Assembly (NCBI RefSeq): GCF_010093535.1
Contig: NW_022985165.1
Location: 345,434-409,433, forward strand
Length of the DNA stretch: 64,000 nucleotides
Source: Lindgomyces ingoldianus
Lineage: Eukaryota; Ascomycota; Dothideomycetes; Pleosporales; Lindgomycetaceae
Reading direction: 5' to 3'
Shown here piece by piece: positions 21,652-32,265 of the stretch. The position numbers and the translations under genes were made by a program. The first letter of the stretch is position 1. Each line of letters starts with the position of its first letter. The notes below the pieces were generated by a model that ran no database searches, was not told the DNA's origin, and worked only from the letters and a program-made list of their open reading frames with translations.

Positions 21652-22543
21652 ATGATGCCGTCGCTCAACGGCGCCCTGCTAGATACACATGCACCTGGCC
21701 ATAATGCAGGCACGTCCATTACCCGCGACGGCTTCAAGATTACGACGCGGAAGCTGCCGATACTGAAGGCTGGGCCAATTGAGGACATGAATAAGAAGCT
21801 AGGGATTGCGCCGCCAGAGATGATATTTGGCGACAACCTTGCGCGGGTAGAACACACGGCCACCGGTTGGCGCATCGAGTTCAATGCTTTTGATGCCTTA
21901 GACAGAGTAGATAAAACTGGAGACTCGATGCTCAAAGTGTCGTACTCCAAAGAGTGGCAGCAGAACCGGTAGGCCTTCTTTCTAGCCCCAATCTTGCTTC
22001 TATGCATGTGTGCCTACAGGGCCGCCTGCTGACACTCCCGCTAGCCAAAAGCAGTTTGAAGACATCAAAGAAGTCATCAAGCCCTTCGACTGGTCCTACA
22101 GTACCGACTACAAGGGTTCGACGCCAAACCACCCAGCTTTTCAGCCCACTGACACGCCGATACCACTCGCGTTGCTCAAACTTCCGGATCCGATCTTGTT
22201 CTTCGACGACGTCATGCTATATGAAGATGAGCTTGCGGACAACGGTATTGCGATGCTGTCGTGCAAGATTCGGGTCATGCCTGCGCGGCTGTTGCTCTTG
22301 TCAAGATTTTTCATGAGGCTGGACGATGTGGTGTTTCGGATACGAGATACCCGGGTGTTTGTCGAGTTTGCCACTGGTGAGGTGATACGAGAGTATACGG
22401 CTAGGGAAGAGAAGTATGAAGTCGTGAGGAAGGTTCTAGCGGGGACTAAAGAGGATGTTCTTGCCATAATGAGAGATCCAAATCGCTTGGCGGAATATAT
22501 CCCCGTAGTGGACAAGAGCCTGGAAAATGTGGTTCTGAAATGA
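21652..22543 (+). CDS. TIP41: Tip41-like regulator of PP2A/TOR signalling
   Basis: Two exons, 21652-21968 and 22045-22543, giving 816 nt and 271 residues. Family blocks in order: GFKITTRKLPILKAGPIEDM, KLGIAPPEMIFGDN, WRIEFNAFDALDRVDKTG, MLKVSYSKEWQQNR, then PFDWSYSTDYKG, LPDPILFFDDVMLYEDELAD, and RLLLLSRFFMRLDDVVFRI. The acceptor at 22044 was preferred over the nearer CAG at 22019 because only the former keeps frame and restores the conserved SKEWQQNR-to-PFDWSYSTDY spacing. In yeast Tip41 binds Tap42 and modulates type 2A phosphatases downstream of TOR. Two adjacent ATG codons (21652 and 21655) leave the exact start uncertain by one residue. Confidence 0.94.
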
Positions 22544-24307
22544 TCATGGCATGATGAATCATCCACAGCTGGGTCAATCGTTCATTGTAGAACGATGGCA
22601 GCAGAAGAGGTTGCTCCTTCCGTCTGGCACAGGCGTTGATCTCTTCGACGCTATCTCACGTCGTGACAGGACCACGTCCCAAACATGAAAGTTCAATCAA
22701 TCGCGGTGTAGATGTTCACTTCTGGACAAACCATATCGCACACCTGTACAGTGTGCCGTTAGGATAAACATAAAGGAGAAGCTGCAGATCGCTCTATTTG
22801 AGACCTTTTAGGAAGAATGCCAAAGGGACCGGCGAAGGATTGGGAGAGAATGGAATTTTATGATATTTCAAAGGGAAACCGATATGGAGTGCTTTGGAGT
22901 GCTTGAGAGTGGACGAGAATCAGAGGGCATCCCCAAAGAGGATCCAGCCCTTGAAAATCGTGGAGGCTGAGAAGGCCGTCGGCTGTTGATGCAGCGATGC
23001 AGGTGGGGAGGCCGGAGATCAATGAAAAATGCAAGAAATAGTACTCTATGTTCATTCTCACTACCCTCGTACTTGTTGGCCTAGAAGAATTTCGCATATG
23101 AAGGAAAGGCTTTGGAGAAGGTCCCATCCCAAAGACGGCTAGCGTAAGTTCCTTACGACGTCTTGATGCAAGACTTCGACTCCCCCCTTGTCCCCTACCC
23201 CTTTCAGCTTGTGTAGCATTTTGATCCTTCTGCCTTCTCTCTACTCGTAAACTTCTATAACTCAACTACTCGTTTTCTCGGAATTAGCGATCCCAGCCCA
23301 ACCCACAGCCTCAGCAATAGGCCACATAAACGCGACCCTGGCCCGTGACTCACATTTATCTTGCCGTTGTAAGACACGGCCCTGTCAAAGAAAAGGGAGA
23401 ATTGACTGGGATATGGGATTCAAGGGATTCGGCTACCAGAGAACATTAACGGTCAGGGTGGCGATATCCTCGGGCGTAGATCCTCATAGGCTGAGCCTTA
23501 ATGATTTATCCCTTGGCCTTGGATCAACAGGCTTCAGTGGACCGTTGTGATCATGTAGATGCCTCATTCTCTTTGCTTGCAAGTCGTCCACCTCAGATAT
23601 TTGAATCCTATCTTCACCGAACACGATGTCAAGAACAGCAGAGAACCATTACTCTCTTCAGCCGTTCAAGACTCCATACCTGTCAGACAACAGGCGATAA
23701 AGCCTACGAATTCACAATGGTTGCCTCGGAATGTCTAGGATTTCTTCCAACAGCCCTGCTCGCTTTGAGTGTGGATCCAATGTGACGAAGCCCTAAGCGC
23801 CTGCCTTTCTCTCATGGCTGCCTGTGCCACAGGAGTGCATTGCCACGTCGCCGCCTTCAGAATCCTCAATCCACGCCTCAGCAAGTATTACGAAGCGCTA
23901 AGCACACACATCAAGTGGGTGAACGGTGGAGCGGTCCGCCGGGAAGGCTGATACCCGCCAACCATTCTTTCTGGGGGTTAAGTAGGGTTGGGCATGGATC
24001 AACATGGCTTCCATGAGTGACGGGGCTGTGTTGAGTCTCGCCTTTTATTTGCTTCTCTCACGTCTTGTTTTGCCGTGACAATGCAGGGAGTAGACAGGGT
24101 GTCAGCCGCAATGAAGGTTTGAATCGACAAGGTGTGTCAGGTGGATGGAGTGTCTCATACCTACATTCTATCCTATTAGTACCTTTATCGTCGCGTATTG
24201 ACGAAGGAACATGCCTTCAGTTTATACCGCACAATCGTTTGGCGCATATTACAAACTGGAACCATTTTCATGTTCAGTTGTTCGCGGCAGCATATTGTAT
24301 CCCAACG
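22544..24307. other. Non-coding or unrecognised stretch upstream of the ankyrin-repeat gene
   Basis: About 1.8 kb in which open frames are short, overlapping and without family resemblance (for example 22858-23265 minus and 23501-23785 plus). It should contain the TIP41 3' UTR and the promoter of the gene at 24308. Nothing else is supportable. Confidence 0.45.
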
Positions 24308-26677
24308 ATGGATCCTATCAGCATTGCGGCGTCAGCAGTATCGTTTACCACATTTGCCTTTCAAGTTGCGAAGTGTATTTACTCGGTCCAACGGTGCTTC
24401 AAGGAGATTAAATATGCGCCAAAATTGATTAAGAAAATATATCACGAACTCAAACTGTTTGAAAGCATTGCTCGCCAGCTTTCCACGCTCGACGCATCTC
24501 GAATCAGCGATGAGGCCGCGCAAGGGTTTACCCATGCCATCAGGCAATGTATCCATATCATGCATAGCCTCTATGAAGTACTAGGAAAGTACGACTTTGA
24601 GATGAACGAATGTGGACCAAAGAAGTTGTGGAAGCAAATCGTGGCGGCGGACAAGAAACAGGAATTTGAGGAGTACTTGAGAACGCTTGAGAGGACGAAA
24701 TCTTCCCTTAACGTTTCTATGGCAGGTATACAATTGCAATTGACAGAGTATGTCCTCAACTGCTTTATCCGTTATTTCGCCTCCTCGGGATTATCAATAT
24801 AATTCAAGGCTAAGAACACCTTTAGGGTACACTCGAAGCACATTGAAAGGTCTCTGGACCGTATCCAAACCAGTATCTCCTCCTTAAGCTCAATATCGAA
24901 CTTGACGTACACCAATACCATTTATATCAAACAAGGAATGGAAGATGTCACACAAATAATCAAGAGTGTTGATCAGTCGATTCAAGACCTGCGGTCGGAC
25001 ATGGGTTCGCTGGTAGAAGAAAGCATGCAAAGAGTTTGGGAAACAAAATTCAAGGATTGGATGGAGGGCATCAAATTGCTGAAGGCAGAGGAAGGAGGCG
25101 TCATAAACTCTGGGAGAACGGACTCTCTTTTGCAATATACCCAGCTCGACAAGAAAATGCCTCTTAGACCCACTCAATATAGGCAGATCTGCTCGAACAG
25201 CAGTAAGTTTGGACTCGCGACAGCCGAGAGCCGATACTCTCCTTTAGAAAAAACGTTCCAGTATTTACCTCAGGGTGTGATTGAGAGGCAGGCAAAAAGC
25301 GGCACATGCGTCCGAAGGAAGTTGTATTGTCGAAATTTCACCCTCCCTATCGGATTCATCCAGACGAGAACGATCCAAAAAACATTTCGATACTCAGGTT
25401 CGAGTACTAAGGAGGAAAGGGAGATAATCCGTGTGGAAATCTCAGTGGTTCCTTTCCAGTGGCTGTCTAGCCGCGGCCACATATATTCCATCGAGAAGGT
25501 CTACGACCAATACAACAGACCTTCCTGGACATACACCCCGCGAATATACAACATTCTTCCTAAGAATGCAACGGTCTTTTCCGCATGCCATAATCGAGAT
25601 GTCGACATGGTAAGGAGGCTTTTCCAGTATCAAGAAGCCTCTCCATTCGATGTTGATTCCGACGGTAGAAGTCTGATGGCTTTTGCATTAGACGATGCTC
25701 TAGACCATGATAGCAGGCCTATAATCAACAGCCTCGAAGTGGTCAAGTTCTTGATAGGACAAGGCGCAGATACCACGCCATTTATATCGGAGTTTCTAGT
25801 TGGCTATAAAGAGTTCTCGCACGAATACTTCTCGACTGACAGTTCGGACGAGTTCACATATGAATCGGACGTTACTAAAATCCTACACGAGATCTGGAGA
25901 CTCTCATTGGAGCATTGCCAGACAGATCCGTTTGCAGACTTCAAGGTGCTTGAAAAACTATGGGATGCATCGCTTGGTGGCACATACATTCCTCCTCTGG
26001 ACCCAGCTTACTTGTTCCAAGAGAAATATACAGGCTTCGACGACCTTGTGTATGAGAGGCCGGAGCTGGTATTCGCCGATCTCATGTGTGGCAAGAACTG
26101 TTGGGGAAGCGGCTCGGACGAAACATGGCGGCGACTCATCGATCAATCGTACGAGACGTTGGTATATGTCTGTAACGGCGGTGAACACAGTATCAAATCC
26201 CAGATCTTTGCAAAGTCCTACACGCCAGGAGAAGTCAAGAAGGAGAACAGCTGTTTCTGTCCCACAACCCCAAGCCATCTTCTCTTGAGGCTCCTAGGCG
26301 GGACTCGATTCCCTATCCATCAGAAGTCTCGGCGGAAACCTTTGCGTCGGCACATCCACCGTGTCCTAGTACTCCTTCTGCAGAATGGCGAAGACCCAGA
26401 AGCAACGTGCTCCTGTAAAGGCTATTGGGAACGTGGTTGGCAATCACCAAGAGAAGATCGTTCTGCGACAGCGCTTGCGGCGAATGCTGGTGTCCTTGAT
26501 GTCTGGTTGAGTGCATTAGAGGACACTGGCTTCGATGCCACAAGGATATTCGATGAGTGGCGTCTCGAAGGGTTTACGAAGGTTTTCGAGATCCAGGAAG
26601 AGAGCGTGGGCATTTTGTCCAAAGGCGTGTGGTGGGTTGGAAATACCCTTTTGGATACGATGAGAAGCGTCGTATAG
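24308..26677 (+). CDS. Fungal NLR-like N-terminal helical domain plus ankyrin-repeat protein
   Basis: Two exons, 24308-24747 and 24826-26677, 2292 nt, 763 residues. The start MDPISIAASAVSFTTFAFQV is the typical opening of the fungal STAND/NLR N-terminal helical domain (Helo-like type) and is followed by amphipathic helices to about residue 220. The middle (RNFTLPIGFIQTRTIQKTF, VEISVVPFQWLSSRG) is a block I associate with many fungal ankyrin proteins. It continues into an ankyrin-like segment near residues 395-475 (VFSACHNRDVDMVRRLFQYQ, LEVVKFLIGQGADTTPF) and a second near 655-740 (LVLLLQNGEDPEATCSCKG). No NACHT or NB-ARC ATPase motif is visible. Such proteins are thought to act in self/non-self recognition or programmed cell death, but that is inference. 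It sits alone in a gene-poor stretch, typical of rapidly turning-over accessory genes. Confidence 0.75.
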
Positions 26678-27117
26678 ATATTTCCTTCGTCTTTTTCTAC
26701 TCCCTTTTAATTCTAGTCCTCTTTTAGGGGTTTAAAGATTTTTTTCTTTTTCTTCCCAGACTTTTCAGACAGGCCCCCACAATTCAGCTTCAGAGATGTT
26801 GTCCTCGGCTCTGCACCTGATGCGACCCTAGCCCCGGCTTGGTCCATAGACTAACGAAACCTTGGAACTTCCGGTTGATCATTCGTTCCTCGTGCCTTCC
26901 TGCGTCACGCAGAACCCCACTTGCACTCGTCGCACCCTGCGTATGACCAAGACCACCACATCTCAACGAAGCCTTTCCGTCCCAACCGCCGCACACCCCA
27001 ACACATACAATCGATGTAAGCTCCCTCCTCCTCCTAGTCCCTCACTTCTAACTTGGGAAACCTCTCCAGTGTAGCACCTATCGCACTATACTCACTTCTA
27101 CACCAATTCTACTAGCC
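26678..27117. other. Gap before the acyl-CoA-binding protein gene
   Basis: It begins with a T-rich stretch likely to be a 3' end region (about 26690-26760) and ends in the pyrimidine-rich leader of the next gene. No other feature is seen. Confidence 0.5.
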
Positions 27118-27688
27118 ATGGCGAAAGACGACAAAGTCCCCCGCTCTGCTGCCTACAGCAAGGCGCGTGAAGAGAGCGAAGCACTCGCAAAGAAGCTGGC
27201 AGCCGAGGGAAAGAAGACTTTTACGGATGATGAGCAGCTCGATGTATGTTCTCCTCTTTCCATCCCGAATCTATCACTGGCTTCCTAGTCAACGCATGGT
27301 TGAAGGTATGCATCGAGAAGTGAAGGAAGCAGATCGCAGATGCACTACACAACACATAAGCTGGTTGGAAAATACACTCTGATGTAGACACACAGTTGTA
27401 CGGCTACGGCAAAGTCGCAGACAAGGCTGATTTCGCCACCGCTCCGAAGCCGGGAATGTTTGATATCAAGGTTTGTCGACCCCTCCGTTCTTGGTTCATC
27501 CCATCTTTCTCTCGAATCCTCTTGCAACCTTAGGGATTAGTACTGACGAGATTTTTTGATGATAGAGGAAGGCCATGCACCGCCGATGGAAGGACGTCGC
27601 TGCTACAGGAATCAGCCCTCAAGATGCTGAAAAGAAGTATCTTCAGATGGCCGAGGACTTGAAGAATAAATATTCTCCTGTGGATTAG
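27118..27688 (+). CDS. ACB1: Acyl-CoA-binding protein
   Basis: Three exons, 27118-27243, 27396-27470 and 27566-27688, joining to 324 nt and 107 residues. All junctions are in phase 0. The four-helix ACB fold is recognisable: an N-terminal helix (SKAREESEALAKKLAAEG), the core LYGYGKVADKADFATAPKPG then MFDIKRKAMHRRW, and the last helix DAEKKYLQMAEDLKNKY. The Tyr-x-x-x-Lys and Lys-x-x-x-Trp ligand positions of the family are present (YGYGK; KAMHRRW). It binds medium- and long-chain acyl-CoA in the cytosol and supplies desaturation, elongation and lipid synthesis. It is slightly longer than the 86-90 residue animal proteins because of an N-terminal extension. Confidence 0.92.
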
Positions 27689-28048
27689 GTCAGCGGATAG
27701 TTCTGTCCGATGTGAGGTCAATCGTGTTTTGAATGTACTGTTGTTGGATTGTACCCTTGTTGTATAATAAGGGTTTGGCGAGCAGAACTGTAGATGAACC
27801 AGTTCACAAAAGGCAAGAGTGGCACCGCCTATCGCGTTTTGAAATATAGAACTTATTCTTCTTAGATGGATGATTTGGGTATGCTAGTGTTCTATGGTGA
27901 TCTGTCGTCTCCGTCCTCGAACCTCGAATTAGTGTTCATTTCTTGTGAGGGCCCAGCTGGTGTGACCCATGTCACGCTGAATACAACCCATAGCGCCCAT
28001 GCACTGCCCTTCAGAGTCGTCCTCGAGGCATACATCTCATTCATGCGG
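27689..28048. other. Convergent 3' gap between ACB1 and TDP1
   Basis: 360 bp. The plus-strand frame crossing it (27866-28402) is a shadow of TDP1 coding sequence at its right end. Confidence 0.5.
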
Positions 28049-30172
28049 TTAGTAGCCCTTCCATATAGCTCCCTTCCAATCCGGCTCCTCATTATTCAAG
28101 CTCGCACACCAAGGCACCTCATCCTTTTCATACTGTTCAAGCGGAAGATCATAAGGCATCCTAAGCCCAATAAACGTCTTCCTAAGTTCTCGACCCCTCC
28201 CCTCCTCAACCTCTTCCCCAATCTCACCACCATTCAACTCCCCCTCCCCGGGCAGATCCCTCCTAAAAACCGGCACCATCTCCACAACCTCCTCGTCGCT
28301 CACCTTGAACAAATCCGGCCACACCACAACCCCACACTCCCAACTCTGAATCCACACTTCCCCATTCTTATTTTCCATCTCACCCCATGCCTGTTTACTT
28401 AAATTCGCACTCGTCACCAGGGCCCAATCAATCCTTCTCTGCTCAGAATCACTGAAACGGATGTAAGTCTTGATATGCGGAGCGGCAGAACCTCTTTCAG
28501 CACTTCGTTTCTCCTGCTCTGGGGACCTGCCGGTCGTTTCCCAGTGGCATAGGAGAGGGTGGAGGTACTGGAGTTGTTTTTGTTGAGCCGCAGATTGGAG
28601 CTTTGTGTGAATGGAGAAGCCGGAGCCATAGCCATCGAGTGAGGTACGGATTTCGGAAGCAGTGGGGAATATAATGCTGAACTTGGGGTCTAGGGATTTG
28701 GATTTGAGGAAAGGTTTGGGGTTGCGCTTAGTGAAGAAGTTCGACGGTTTCGGTTTTGAGGGTGAGGCGGTGTTTGGGCTTGTGGAGTTGTCTGGTAACA
28801 ATGACGCTGTGCGACTAAGGATCGATTGGAAATTTTGAAGCCAGGTGGGTGTTTGGCCGAGTGTTGCAATTGAGGAAACTTGAATGATGACGTGTGGAGG
28901 GGACTTCCTATCTTCTAAGGGAGGGACGGGGATACTAGATAAAAGTTCTCCTAGCCCAGTCCAGCCCCACGCCGTCTGGATATCTGGTCTTGCAGCACTA
29001 GGCTTCTGGCGAGAGGGTGTGCTGCCGATGAAAGCGGCGTGGATGAATGAAAAATCATATTTCAAAATCTCGTTTAGCAAATCTCCTAATCGCTTCCCAT
29101 ATGCACGAAGGTATCTCAGGATATCGATTCTAAAGCGTGCCCCACTCCCAATTGGGTGGGCCTCTTTCTCGTCCTGTCTTCCTGGATAATCGCCAGTTTC
29201 TGAGGGCTGGAGTGGTAGAAGTGGGGAACTCCATACAGCTTGGGTCATGTTGCACCAGTCCCGAGAGATCATGTTCGCGGTGTGGATGATGATCTGAGCC
29301 AGGTCGTCGTGGCGGAAGAGAATTAGCATTTTGGAATGGTGGGTACCGAATGGATCAGGCATATAGGCACTGATAAGCTCAATGTTGGGGTAACGCTCCG
29401 CGGTTTCCTGGTAAATGTTAGACCAGTACGAAATTTACGTACACATGGAGAACCTGAAAATGTGGTAGAGGTCAACTTTCGCTCTAGGAACTACTCGAGA
29501 GGAATGCTGTATCAATGGTAGATGCAACAGGGGTGAAGCGGGCCTTATAATTAAAAAATCTCACCTGGAGACCCAGCCTTCGTTCGTCCTCTCGCCTCCA
29601 AAACCCATGTACAATCTTAACCTTCACGATCTCCCGGACATCAGGATCAAAGTGCTTCCTACAAAAATCCATTAGCATTCTTTTGAAAATCCCAAAGCAA
29701 CACACACCGCTGCTATAGCGTGTAACAGGACAACTGACATCACAAAATCCAGATCAAACAAGAAATTGAAGTTCCAGCATTCCTTGATCATGGGATCACC
29801 CAAGATGTCGTTAAGGTCAACAGTATCTACATTCTGGGTGGGAGCAAGGTCTTTAATACGAGTGAGCTGAATCGGGGAGGGGAGAAAATTCCGGGATTGA
29901 GGAGTTGGTTGTAACGACTGCAATTTCGCTGCTCTTGCTGTTGGGATGCCAGTATTCTCTGCACGTGACTTCAGTAATGTTGGAGTTGCAGACCGTTTAC
30001 GCCTGGAAAGTGGAGGGCTGATGGGTCGGGTCAATGATTTAGACACCGTTTTCTCAAGCTCGACCGGTTGCGAGGTTGTTATGGTAGTGCTGGTACCCGC
30101 GTGAGAGCGCGGTGTAAGGTCGAGCTTCAGCCGTTTGCTGGCAGGACTTTGGTCAAGCTCTTGGGCTGCCAT
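28049..30172 (-). CDS. TDP1: Tyrosyl-DNA phosphodiesterase 1
   Basis: Three exons on the minus strand, 29739-30172, 29565-29658 and 28049-29407, 1887 nt, 628 residues. The first ~130 residues are disordered with a nuclear-localisation-like stretch (SRRKRSATP). The catalytic core shows both His-Lys motifs: FGTHHSKMLILFRHDDLAQ near residue 200, with IIHTANMISRDW after it, and HIKTYIRFSD then ALVTSANLSKQAWG near 490. TDP1 hydrolyses the 3'-phosphotyrosyl bond of stalled topoisomerase I. The first donor was set at GTCAGT so that exons join as FLFDLDFVM-KHFDPDVREI, the family spacing. Alternative donors a few bases downstream would insert extra residues. Confidence 0.93.
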
Positions 30173-30765
30173 GACGACAATTCATATGTAGTCTTGCAAA
30201 TGTAGGAAGGCTGCTAGATAGGCATCATCGATTCTGGCTGACTGTTTCCATGATGACCGAGGTTGTTGCTTCCTGGTGAAGGCTGAGGAGGTTGGAAAGA
30301 AAGTTACACTAAGCGAGGGCCCGAGCAGGCAACAAAGGAACACTCTTACAGAATATGAAGTACCAGGCATTTTCATTACCACTGGTCTACGGAGATGAGA
30401 GTGCATGTATGGCCTTCGAACACATTTCTAGTGTGATCTAGGACGGGGGCCCATTGAATTCATGTAGATCAAGCCTAAATTCAATTTACGGGATGATTCA
30501 TTCATGATGCGCACGAACCACCTTTGAGCATTCAACATTGGATATCATTCATCATTTTATGCGCTGAGGCATGTCTGTACGTGATTATTTTGAGGCCTGA
30601 GCCTTTGTAGCACCTTCATACTCGGTATAAGTCGTACTGTAGGGATCCAGTGTGCCCTCAGAATGAATGCGTGAAGGAACACTATGGCTCCACCCAGGTG
30701 ATAGTAAGCTCAACTCCGAAAATCGCCCCGTAACAGACTCATTTAAAGAAATACAAGGACGTCGT
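30173..30765. other. Gap between OLE1 3' end and TDP1 start
   Basis: 593 bp holding the TDP1 promoter and the OLE1 3' UTR, both genes being on the minus strand. No conserved frame is seen. Confidence 0.5.
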
Positions 30766-32265
30766 TTATGCCGCGCTAGCGCTGACAATGGGTTGCTCTA
30801 CCCTGGTGATCTGGTTTCCTGCCCGAATGATGCGGTTACCCGCATCGTCCTTGACATAATGTACGTCCTTGTTCTCCCGCTGAGCGCGCTTCCAGATCTC
30901 AACTTCACAGCCACCTCGGATTACACCTACCCTCATGGTTGAAAGAAGGTTGTGAGCAGCGTTTGAATGCATGTATACACCACCATTGAACATGGCAGTA
31001 GCATCTTTGCCAAGGCCGCTCTTGATCATAGCTTTGCCGCCAGGGTGCTCGTTGATGAAATCGGTAACATCGTGGACAACACCAGCGACTGCGATTAGGC
31101 CACGGCCGTTGTTGGCTTGCTCGACGTAGTCCTCCCACTCGATAACGGGAAGCTGGTCAAGAGGAATACCCCAATCAAGCTTAGCGCGCTTCTGGTCAAG
31201 CTTCTTCTGTAGCTGCTGAACGCGGCCCTTCTCGATCTCGTTTGAGCGGAATTGCTTGAGGTTGTAGGCAAGTCCAAGCTTGCTCCAGATCCAAATGCAC
31301 CACTTAGTGGGGTCGTACTGGTGCCATTGAATAGCATTTCTGTAGTCAGAGGGGAACTCGTGGTGGAAGTTGTGGTATCCTTCGCCGAGCGTGACAATAG
31401 CAGTGATGACGTGGTCACGGGGGCTATTACGGTCATCGAAAGGCTGCTCGCCGATCCAATGGGCAAGAGAGTTGACGCAAAATGTGGCCTGCTGGACAAA
31501 GAAGATACGGAGAATGCCAGCGTAGATAAAGCCACCCATCCAGTCTCCCCATCCGAGTCCGGCAACTACCGTGGGGAAGATCAGGCCCATGAAGAACACG
31601 ACCTTCAAGTAGTTCTTGTGCTGCCAGACAACGATAGAGTCTTCGTTCAAGTCGGAGATGTCGGTGCGGCCAATTCGCTTGGGGTTCTGCTTCATAACCA
31701 TCCAGCCGATGTGGCTATACAAAAGGCCCTTTCGCACACTGTATGGGTCCTTGTTGGTGTCGGTGTAGCGGTGGTGAGCACGGTGGTCCCTGCACCGTAG
31801 TCAGTAATGGGATACAAGACAGGGTGTGTATTTGGAGCAGGCTCACCTTGACCACCATCGAATGCTGCCCTCGACCGCTCCTCCGCCGACAAGAGCGAGA
31901 AACAGCCTCAACGGGAGACGTGCAGAGTATGACTTGTGGGCCCAGAGCCTGTGGTAGCCCGCAGTAATACCTAAGCCAGTCCAGAAATAGAAAATAACAG
32001 CCCAGATGGCGGTAGGAAGACGCAGAGGAGTCCAGAACGCATAAACGCAACCCATCAACGGGATTCCAAGGATAAGGAAGCAATTGAGCCAGTTGACATG
32101 CTTGTACCAGTTCGATCGTGTGATGGGAGTATCTGTGATGTGTGGCTTCTTCGAGTCGTACTTGGGGTTGCGGTTTGGCTCAGCGGTTTGGGCCATGGCC
32201 GAGGGCTGCGAAGTGTACTGGGGGTCAACGGCAGACATGCCGGCCACGGGTTGGTGGGAAGGCAT
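30766..32265 (-). CDS. OLE1: Acyl-CoA delta-9 desaturase with C-terminal cytochrome b5 domain
   Basis: Two exons on the minus strand, 31847-32265 and 30766-31789, 1443 nt, 480 residues. Three histidine boxes of membrane desaturases are present: HRLWAH near residue 107, HRAHH near 141 (made by joining the two exons, [13 protein letters not shown]) and HNFHH near 280. Hydrophobic pairs flank them ([16 protein letters not shown] and [11 protein letters not shown]). The C-terminus is a fused cytochrome b5 domain with the haem-binding EHPGGK near residue 387. The ER enzyme makes palmitoleate and oleate and is essential in yeasts. It shares the broader fatty-acyl theme with the acyl-CoA-binding protein about 3 kb away. 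Confidence 0.96.

Noticed and set aside
22010..22044. CAG acceptor at 22019 as the TIP41 splice site
   Set aside because: With the only plausible donor (21969) it gives an immediate stop; the TAG acceptor at 22044 keeps the frame and the conserved spacing.
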